NCBI RefSeq assembly: GCF_000209165.1
Contig: NC_009043.1
Location: forward strand, 558,001 to 622,000
DNA length: 64,000 nt
DNA from: Scheffersomyces stipitis CBS 6054
Lineage: Eukaryota; Ascomycota; Pichiomycetes; Serinales; Debaryomycetaceae
Direction: 5' to 3'
In this document: positions 40,973-48,387 of the stretch, one piece after another
Position numbering within the stretch: position 1 is the first letter of the stretch
Layout of the letters: the number at the start of each line of letters is the position of its first letter
The notes under the pieces: model-generated
Told to the model about the DNA's origin: nothing
Seen by the model: only the letters and a program-made list of their open reading frames with translations
The model's database searches: none
Translations under genes and position numbers: made by a program

Positions 40973-42847
40973 CTACGCGGTCGATAATTCTGTCTGGTCC
41001 TCTATTTCTTCTGCGATTGGATCTTTCAAGTCCTCGTCGTAATCTTCCATGAAGAAGTAAGCTTGAATACAACAAATTAAGGACAACATGGACAACAAGA
41101 GCCAAGAAACCTCACCAATAGAGTATTTTTCACAGAGGGACATTATATAACCCCATAGCACAGGACCAATACATCTTGCCAAAGATGAGAGACTCAAAGC
41201 CAGACCGTTGATGAATGCACGGTGTTTGGCAGGAGATGCTCTGTGAATTAAAATTAGAATATTAGGAAATCCTACAGCACCGAAGAAGGTAGAGGTACAA
41301 CACAAGGCATACAAACATGCTTTGGTTAACCATTCTGGTCTGGCAGGATTATAAGCATGCAAAGTGAAGATCAAGTAGGGTAAAATGAAGTAAGAAAATG
41401 GAAAGATAGATGCAGATGCTCTGTATGAGTTCACAGTCTTAAAGTTTCGATCAATTAAAGGAAAGACAAACATGATCCCAAGACCACCAATCAAACCTGT
41501 AGTAGACAAAAGTGTACCAATGTCGCTAGATTCGTAGCCAAAACCACCCTTAATGGTGAAAGGGAACTTCAACTTGTCTACCATCAAGTCACCAGCCAAC
41601 ATTACCGGTAAGAACTCAGAATAAACAATACTATGGAAAGAAGTAAGGAAGTTAGCAATAATCGTTTGAACCACAGGTTTGGTAAAAATTTCCCTATTAA
41701 AGCCCTGGGCATTGGTGGTTAGTACAGACATATTGGTAGTGGTATTCGAGATGACCGGTCCAAGTTGGTTGGAAGAGTATCTACGAACAAGAGCATTAGA
41801 GTATCTCCTGGTAAGAAGAGGACCAGCAGAGTCAATAGAATCTGTAGAAGAGTTCCCTTCAACAGCTGAGTACAATTGCTGTGGTCTATTGAATGGAGTC
41901 ACTTCATTAGATTCGTCATCGCTTTCCAAAGGTGGAGGTGTAGATGTTTGAATTGTGGGTTCCACCGTTTTGGTAGGTTTGCTCTTTTTCAGTCTGGACT
42001 TTTGTTTTCTACTCTTTTGCCATGGTCTGACAGGTGGGTTGAAACCAAGGAGTCGGAGGATTACGTCCCCGATCTCAAGACCTCTGTCTCTCTTCCTCTT
42101 GTACCTTTCGTGAGTTTCTTCCAAGAACAAGAAGCCAACAAGCATACTGAACCACAAGAATATAGCAACTACTATGTTAGACAAGGCGTATGGGTGTTTC
42201 GTGATGAAACTTTCGTAAAAGCTATCTTTACCAGTATCGATAAAGCTGGTTTTGTCGATAGCCATAGTGGTGATTCTCAATAAAAAGTTGGAAGGTTCAT
42301 CGTCGTACGCTGGGTTACCCTTTGGTCTTGTCAAGTACTTGGACCCACCGATCATGGGTCCGATCACAGACCCCACATTCCACAAAAGTGGTAAAGTCGA
42401 GAAAGCAATGGCTTGATGTCTCCTTTCAGTAGCAATCTCACCAATAGCTGTTCTCAACACTGCGATATTTCCATTTACCATCCCCATGGTTGATCTGGCC
42501 AACAAGGCGATGTAGAAGTTCTTTGAGAAACCAAAGAGTAGAAGCGAGCAAGAAGTACCAAACAAGCCTATAAGCAAGATTACCTTTCTACCTACTTTGT
42601 CGGAAGCTTTTCCCCATTGAACACAGCACATGAACTGGAAAAAGGCAAACGAGGCCGAAAGGTAACCTGAATACGTAGCAATGTCTTCCTTTTTATCGGC
42701 GATGCCAAAGTCTCTGATCATGAAATATACATAGGGAAATAAAGATGTGAAAGCAACTGGCTCTGAGAATCTGATGATAGAAATCACAATGATCTGCCAG
42801 AGGGGAAACCCCTTCATCTGCTCTTTGAAAGTGAGCTTTGGAGGCAT
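40973..42847 (-). CDS. MFS transporter resembling YCR023C/ZIFL family
   Basis: A 624-residue MFS protein similar in length and layout to S. cerevisiae YCR023C (611 residues, vacuolar, function unknown) and to plant ZIF-like carriers. Motif A is WGKASDKVGRKVILLIG (about 78-94). Around 12 membrane helices flank a long cytosolic loop (about 270-375) rich in K, P and S with RRYSNALVRRYSSN repeats. The last helices include GFPNILILIHRASP and LALSLSSLARCIGPVLWGY. The substrate cannot be told from sequence. The promoter region to the right is a long, gene-poor interval with LINE remnants. Confidence 0.85.
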   Translation of the reverse strand: MPPKLTFKEQMKGFPLWQIIVISIIRFSEPVAFTSLFPYVYFMIRDFGIADKKEDIATYSGYLSASFAFFQFMCCVQWGKASDKVGRKVILLIGLFGTSCSLLLFGFSKNFYIALLARSTMGMVNGNIAVLRTAIGEIATERRHQAIAFSTLPLLWNVGSVIGPMIGGSKYLTRPKGNPAYDDEPSNFLLRITTMAIDKTSFIDTGKDSFYESFITKHPYALSNIVVAIFLWFSMLVGFLFLEETHERYKRKRDRGLEIGDVILRLLGFNPPVRPWQKSRKQKSRLKKSKPTKTVEPTIQTSTPPPLESDDESNEVTPFNRPQQLYSAVEGNSSTDSIDSAGPLLTRRYSNALVRRYSSNQLGPVISNTTTNMSVLTTNAQGFNREIFTKPVVQTIIANFLTSFHSIVYSEFLPVMLAGDLMVDKLKFPFTIKGGFGYESSDIGTLLSTTGLIGGLGIMFVFPLIDRNFKTVNSYRASASIFPFSYFILPYLIFTLHAYNPARPEWLTKACLYALCCTSTFFGAVGFPNILILIHRASPAKHRAFINGLALSLSSLARCIGPVLWGYIMSLCEKYSIGEVSWLLLSMLSLICCIQAYFFMEDYDEDLKDPIAEEIEDQTELSTA

Positions 42848-44144
42848 GTTGAAACCTAAGTGAAGCTTGAATCAGTAGAACAATTGGAGTATAGAAGATA
42901 TTAGATCAATCTTCAAATACGACTTCGAGCAAATAACAGATCAGCTGAGAAGATCACTAGGCTCATATACTGCAGTTGAATCAGCTTCAAGCAAAATGGA
43001 AATACTGAAATATTCTATAGTGTCCAAATCGATTTTGAAATTTTTTAGATTTTTCAAAAAACCGAAGGAATATAAAGTATTCAGGGATGAATGTAATTTT
43101 CCAGTTCTCTGCTAATAGGTCTTGATATAAGCGATGTCTTGTCTGACCAACAGGTTTGCCGTTTATAAGAAGAATTGAACCTGGTTTTATATTCGGAAAC
43201 TCGTCAACAATTCCTTCACACTAAGCCGTAAACAATACGGACAATGTGTTTGTGCAATGAGTTGGTGACGTAGAAATGGCTTATATTTTCTAGCGATAAA
43301 AAAGGTAAATGCCTTATTGTGTTGCTTGCGCTTATAATGCGCTCTTACGTTATTGGGGATGAAAAAGTGGAGTGAAAAATCAGAAAATGGCTTTTCGCTT
43401 TCTGTTCACTTCTCGCTCAGACTCGATGCTTGTCGATTTATACTCTCAATTTTCAAATACAACTTTGGTCGGATTTTACAGAATCTTCACCTCTCGCTCT
43501 TATCTCAAGAGCCCAGAAAACCGACCTCCACAGTTTGCCCATCTATTGGATCTATGAGTAATCAACGGTGAACAGTCTGCAGGCTGAAGATATTGTGCTG
43601 CCGTTTGTGGTCTATAAACTCGACCGAAGTCTCATTACTCATAGCACAAATTCTAATAATAACTCGTCTATCTGGAGTTTCCACTGCCAGAGTGCTCGAT
43701 TCGTCATAAGCTGACCAGATCTTGAGAGTCACAGCGTCTCAGAGTCACACCTTCATTTGTTTCGTCGCTCCACCAAATCGACACGAACCTTGCTTGTGAC
43801 TAACAGTGTAAGCTCTCTAGGCTTTCTATACACTGAGAAGCTTGCTTATTCGTCTTTGAAATCAGCAGCAATGTGTGTTTTGATCAGATAAATGGCACGT
43901 CTAGGTAAAGCTAAGATACGGAGAAAGCTTTAATCAGCTTTTTGTACGTGATTAGGAAAAGGATATACCCAAGAAGCGGTATAGTTCTAACTTAGTACAA
44001 GTATAGTCGGCTTCGAGTGCTTTTAATTTAACGACTCTGTGTTTCTAAATGCGCCGTATATCCAAGAGTCTTATATTGACTCCTTTATGAAAATGTCACA
44101 ACCTCTACCAACACAAGAGTGAATTGACGTTCTCTTCAAGAAAG
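42848..44144. other. Gene-poor interval left of the LINE remnants
   Basis: No gene, RNA gene or recognisable LTR seen in about 1.3 kb. The 70-codon open frames at 43353-43571 look like chance. A pair of inverted heptamers TGAGTAA/TTACTCA (about 43555 and 43633) could be a Gcn4/AP1-like site or coincidence. Older mobile-element debris is possible but not identifiable by eye. Confidence 0.45.
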
Positions 44145-44308
44145 TGATGTGTATTGCGATTAAAGTCGAACTTATTCACTACGCAGTATATATATCATCC
44201 TCTAAACGAAATCTACTGTTGGAGAAACTCCAGAGATATGGTTCTCCGGGTGATTTTGACTAGATCCTAGGTGATCCTTGGAAAACTATAGAATTTGTCG
44301 AAAAGTGC
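44145..44308 (-). mobile_element. 5'-truncated LINE tail, copy B (older)
   Basis: Resembles the 3' untranslated region of the complete LINE at 44635-44831 in the same orientation. GTATTGCGATTAAAGTC at about 44151-44167 matches GTATTGCGACTAAAGTC; ATATCATCCTCTAA matches AAATCATCCTCTAA; CTAGGTGATCCTTGGAAAAC matches CTAGGTGATATCCTTAGAAAAC. It is truncated before ORF2, ends abruptly where copy C's T-run begins, and has substitutions throughout, so it is an older insertion. Confidence 0.75.
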
Positions 44309-44441
44309 TTTTTCATGTGTTACAACTAAAGTGGAACCTAACTACTACTGACTATCTAAATCTTTCTCTAATCCATACCGAAAGGAAGGAGATCCTACGA
44401 TAAAAAGCCCCAGATGCTATTACCTAAAATCAATGGCGATA
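44309..44441 (-). mobile_element. 5'-truncated LINE tail, copy C (older)
   Basis: Starts with T5 (44309-44313, an A5 tail on the minus strand). It then follows the LINE 3' UTR order: ACTAAAGTGGAACCTAACTACTAC, CTCTAATCCATACCGAA (identical in the intact element), and GATCCTACGATAAAAAGC against AATCCTAGGATAAAAACC, to about 44441. It abuts copy B, in the same orientation. Confidence 0.75.
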
Positions 44442-44831
44442 AGCTTGCAAAATTGCAAAAAAATGCCTTTTTTAATGTAGTAGCATACATTGAACGTACT
44501 AACCCATATAAACAGCTATAAACTAGGGATCAAGGTCATTATCACCCAATGTAGGATGGGCCAGAAATCAAATTAAAGGTATAAGAGGTATAAGAATCCT
44601 ATTTTGTCCTGCATATTACGCCTATTTTTTTTTTGACGAAATGGCATGTATTGCGACTAAAGTCTAACCTATCTACTACAAAGTATATAAATCATCCTCT
44701 AATCCATACCGAATGGTGGAGGAAATCCTAGGATAAAAACCTCCGAGTGAAATTACCTAAAAACTAGGTGATATCCTTAGAAAACTGTAGAAAACTTGAC
44801 AACGGTATATGCTACCGGACTTGTAAAATGT

Positions 44832-47800
44832 TTAAATAAGACGTCTAGACTGCAAAATCGATACCCAAGTAGAAAGTGTTGACAGAGAGAAGGATTCCCT
44901 GTCTTCACTGTTCCGCCGTCGAACTTGAAATAAGTAGACAGTAAGGAAGTATCGATTTAGAGAAAGGAAAGCAGCCACGGGAAGTTCAAACTTACCAATG
45001 ATGTTGTTTAAATCTAGGTTCATACCTTCAGGCCCTAACAAATTCCAAAACGTGCGGCTAGCCTCACAGTCTTGGTAGGTATGGTGAAAGTATTTCCGTC
45101 TTTCAATTGAGTTGAGGCACATTACACAATCTTCAAGAGCCTCCGGATTGCCCTGGCGTTCGCGGTGACCAAGGTGGACCCTGTGTAATTCCTCTGTCCC
45201 TTTGGGATGAAGAAGTTGTACTTTATAAAGAGCCTTCCAAAACTTGGGGTAATTGTCCTGTAGCAGGGGAAACTTTTGAAGTAGCGTACTGGAGCTACAC
45301 ACCGGTGCTTGTTGCTCATATTTGGCTGATCTACGAGTAAATGTCATGCGATCAACACGGCTGGTGATGTGTTTATCCCAGTCCAGCTGAAGTGGCGGAT
45401 TACGCACCATCTCTTGTTTCTCGTTAAGCGTGAAAGGCTTTTTAAAATATGAATTAATCCAAAACCTCCTACCCCTTTCATCCGGGATATGGTAGCGGTT
45501 TTTCGGCTTAATGATGGTAAACCATGCTTCGAGCCATGCTATTTCGGCTCTGGTGAATTGAGTGTAGGTCTTGTACGCTGACATTGCATGATCTTTGTTT
45601 TGGACCGCGTAGTTCACAAGGAAAAGGTACCACGGTACGATGTCCCATTTCAGGGGATCAAGTTGATTGCGTGTCGGAGGGTAAATTGTATCAATGAAGG
45701 ATTGAAGTTTGTCACGGAGAACTATGAGATTCCAATCCACCAGATTCGTCAACGTTTCGTAGATAACTTTTGCCCGTCTTCCTAAGAGCTGTTGCTTGAC
45801 ATTGAGTAGTCCGAAGCCCCCTTTCTTTTTCAAGCTACTAAGGTTTCTGTCGCTAATGCGAGGGAGATGTCCCTTTACCATCTTTTTGATGTGCTTGATA
45901 TTGTCATTTGCCATGGGATCATGTAGGTCTCGGAAGTAAATTTTCGAGAAGATGTAAGTATTGAACCCCGTGCATCTGAGATGAATTGGCAATTCTTGTA
46001 TGGTGTGGAAATGTAGCTGTGTGGAAAGAGAGGAGATATACGAATCCCATCGGAAGCCGTTAAGCGGAACTCCGAGGTATTTGTAGTCAGTGGTGCTAAT
46101 GTCAAGGACTTCAAAGCCAAGGATCTTGGTAACATCTTCGGGAGGTGACTGGCCCCAGTGGCAGGTCCGGGACTTGGCGATACTGACCAACGAGTTGGAT
46201 GCTTGTTCAAATAGAGTAAGTTCTTCTTTGAGAATTTCATGATCTCTGGTTCCCTTCACAAAAACTGTGAGATCATCTGCAAAGGCTGAATATTTCGCTG
46301 TTAGCGGTGGTAGATGGTCGAGTTGAATCGGAATTCCCTCGAGCCGACTCTGTAATCGTTGTAAAAGAGGCTCCAAGCAGAGATTGAAAAGGATAGGCAG
46401 CACTGGGTTGCCTTGTCTCGTTCCCTGTTTGAGTGGAAAGGTCTCTGACTTTGTGTTGTTGGTAAAAATGGCTGCAAATTGTTGTGTCGTTACCAGGAGC
46501 AAGATCCGCTTGAATCTGGGGCCAAAGCCAAGTTGGTCGAGTACTGCAGACAAATAGTCGTGCGATATCCGATCAAATGCTTTAGTCAAGTCCAATATAA
46601 TGACATTTGCACTTTTCAGAGTCTCGGGGTCTTTTGATACTTTGTCGATGAGGGCCCGGAACCGTTGGATTTGAAAGTCCATCTGGCGTTCGGGCATAAA
46701 GCCGCATTGGTCATAGCCGATGAGGTCCTTGGTCACCTTTTGAAGGCGCATATTAAGGACCTGCGAAATCACCCTTAAAGAAGTATTAATAAGGGAGATG
46801 GGACGGAAATCATCGACCGTGAGGTCCTTACGTTTTCTCTTGGGTATCAAACGGATGAGAACTAGAGCCATTGACTCTGGTAATATTCCCGTTTGCATGA
46901 TATTCTCCGCGTCCTTTGTTAATAGTGGGCCTGCCTTGTCCCAGATAGCCTTTAGGAAAAGATAGGTCACTCCATCTTCTCCTGGCGTGGAGCTGTTGGC
47001 AGTCCGCTGTAATCCGGACGTAAGTTCTTCATATGTGATTGGCTTTTCAAGCTCCACACTGTCGCTGGCTGATACTTTGCGACGGAACAGCTGTACATAC
47101 CTCCTAATGGAGAGTTTGGCTTCTTGGGCCTGGGAATCCAGGTAAAGCGCTGCAAGGTGTTCTCGTTGTATCTCTAGTATATCTTTGGTTGTGATGGCGG
47201 TGCGAGCCCGATCTGCGGTTGTGAGTGTACTCACAATTGTTGCTGCATGGGTTGCCCCTTTGAACCGGTCGTTGAGATCCTTGAAGATCTTTGGTGGTTG
47301 CCTCTCTTCTATTTGGGAAGTGACCGACTGTTGATTTCTAAGATAGCCTATTATTCTAGGCAATCGTTTTATGAATGCAGTGTAGTCGGAAAATCTTGTT
47401 TGTTGTAAGATACTGAAGAGATGTGTGTTGTCTAGCCAGTGGTCCTTTACGATGAAGCGGGGTTTTCTGATTTTTAAGGTCGCTTTTGGAAGGATAATAA
47501 GGTCTATTTCAACTGTTATATGAGTTGATGAGATTATGCCTTCTTTGTGTTGATGGTATCGCCAAACCCTGTCTTTAAGAGACGTGGGGAGATAGATACG
47601 ATCGAGGCGGCGACAATTTCGGAAATTGTCATTCGTGAATAATTTGATTTGAGGATCGAGCCCTCTGAGAGTGTCGTGGAGTTGTAAGCCATGGAAGATA
47701 GCATTGAATGCATCGCGTGATGCGACTTCCGTGTTTTGTCCGACGTGAAAGGAGTCAATTTCAGGGTCAAGGACCATGTTGAAATCGCCCCCTAGGCAGA

Positions 47801-48386
47801 CGTGGAATGTAGCTCCTGCGTTGTTTAGTTTGAAGCTTTGGGTGATGATGTCAATTTGGGAGTGTAATGAGGTAAACAACTTGGCCTGAGCCGGATAGTT
47901 CCCGCTTGGGCCGTACACGGATATTATGAGGATGTATTCCTCTTTCTCCGTTAGTTTGATGATGGCGTCAGTTGCATAGGGAGCAAGGTCGGCGTCTAGA
48001 TCAAGGTTGTTACTTGATATTTGCTGGAAGTGGGAGTACTGGAGATTTAAGATTATCCCAGTGCGTGATGAAGTGTTGGTGTAGATTAACTCCTTTTGGG
48101 AGTCTTTCAATGTATTCAGGAGCCCATGAATCCATTCCGGTGTCAAATTTGGCAGCGAAGTAGAAGAGGTTTCCTGGAACAGGTTGTTGTAGTTTAGGTT
48201 TTGAGAGTGGAAAACAGTTTCCTGGATGAGGAGAATGTCGCATTTATGTGCTAGTTCTCGAATTTTCGCAGGATCCTGGTTTCGTTGAATGTTCTTGGAT
48301 CTAATCGTTATTAAGTTGTTGCGATGATTCACTTCCGATGCCTTTAAGGTCGGATTGGTTATCGCCGTATCTAGTAGATTACTCAT
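44832..48386 (-). CDS. LINE ORF2: endonuclease-reverse transcriptase
   Basis: A 1184-residue polyprotein for target-primed reverse transcription. The AP-type endonuclease spans about 25-290: SKNIQ (Asn), CDILLIQETVF (Glu), CLGGDFNMV (Asp/Asn), RLDRIYLP, and SSTHITV where the usual SDH Asp is Thr. RT spans about 500-780: DDFRPISLINTS, VIILDLTKAFDRISH (motif A, about 600), GTRQGNPV-[CTG]-PILFNL (motif B), and AFADDLTVF (motif C, catalytic DD, about 702). A C-terminal zinc motif CVMCLNS...HHTYQDC (about 1088-1108) resembles zf-RVT of L1-like elements. Read as Ser, the motif-B CTG gives the consensus QGxPxSPxLF. The start ATG lies one base past the ORF1 stop. Confidence 0.93.
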   Translation of the reverse strand: MSNLLDTAITNPTLKASEVNHRNNLITIRSKNIQRNQDPAKIRELAHKCDILLIQETVFHSQNLNYNNLFQETSSTSLPNLTPEWIHGLLNTLKDSQKELIYTNTSSRTGIILNLQYSHFQQISSNNLDLDADLAPYATDAIIKLTEKEEYILIISVYGPSGNYPAQAKLFTSLHSQIDIITQSFKLNNAGATFHVCLGGDFNMVLDPEIDSFHVGQNTEVASRDAFNAIFHGLQLHDTLRGLDPQIKLFTNDNFRNCRRLDRIYLPTSLKDRVWRYHQHKEGIISSTHITVEIDLIILPKATLKIRKPRFIVKDHWLDNTHLFSILQQTRFSDYTAFIKRLPRIIGYLRNQQSVTSQIEERQPPKIFKDLNDRFKGATHAATIVSTLTTADRARTAITTKDILEIQREHLAALYLDSQAQEAKLSIRRYVQLFRRKVSASDSVELEKPITYEELTSGLQRTANSSTPGEDGVTYLFLKAIWDKAGPLLTKDAENIMQTGILPESMALVLIRLIPKRKRKDLTVDDFRPISLINTSLRVISQVLNMRLQKVTKDLIGYDQCGFMPERQMDFQIQRFRALIDKVSKDPETLKSANVIILDLTKAFDRISHDYLSAVLDQLGFGPRFKRILLLVTTQQFAAIFTNNTKSETFPLKQGTRQGNPVLPILFNLCLEPLLQRLQSRLEGIPIQLDHLPPLTAKYSAFADDLTVFVKGTRDHEILKEELTLFEQASNSLVSIAKSRTCHWGQSPPEDVTKILGFEVLDISTTDYKYLGVPLNGFRWDSYISSLSTQLHFHTIQELPIHLRCTGFNTYIFSKIYFRDLHDPMANDNIKHIKKMVKGHLPRISDRNLSSLKKKGGFGLLNVKQQLLGRRAKVIYETLTNLVDWNLIVLRDKLQSFIDTIYPPTRNQLDPLKWDIVPWYLFLVNYAVQNKDHAMSAYKTYTQFTRAEIAWLEAWFTIIKPKNRYHIPDERGRRFWINSYFKKPFTLNEKQEMVRNPPLQLDWDKHITSRVDRMTFTRRSAKYEQQAPVCSSSTLLQKFPLLQDNYPKFWKALYKVQLLHPKGTEELHRVHLGHRERQGNPEALEDCVMCLNSIERRKYFHHTYQDCEASRTFWNLLGPEGMNLDLNNIIGKFELPVAAFLSLNRYFLTVYLFQVRRRNSEDRESFSLSTLSTWVSILQSRRLI

Positions 48387-48387
48387 A

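Noticed and set aside
42848..44144. LTR-element or solo LTR in the gene-poor stretch
   Set aside because: No paired TG...CA ends or repeated segment was visible.
44442..44624. Possible fourth LINE tail starting after T6 at 44468-44473
   Set aside because: Only a weak, gapped resemblance to the LINE 3' UTR could be made; too poor to call.
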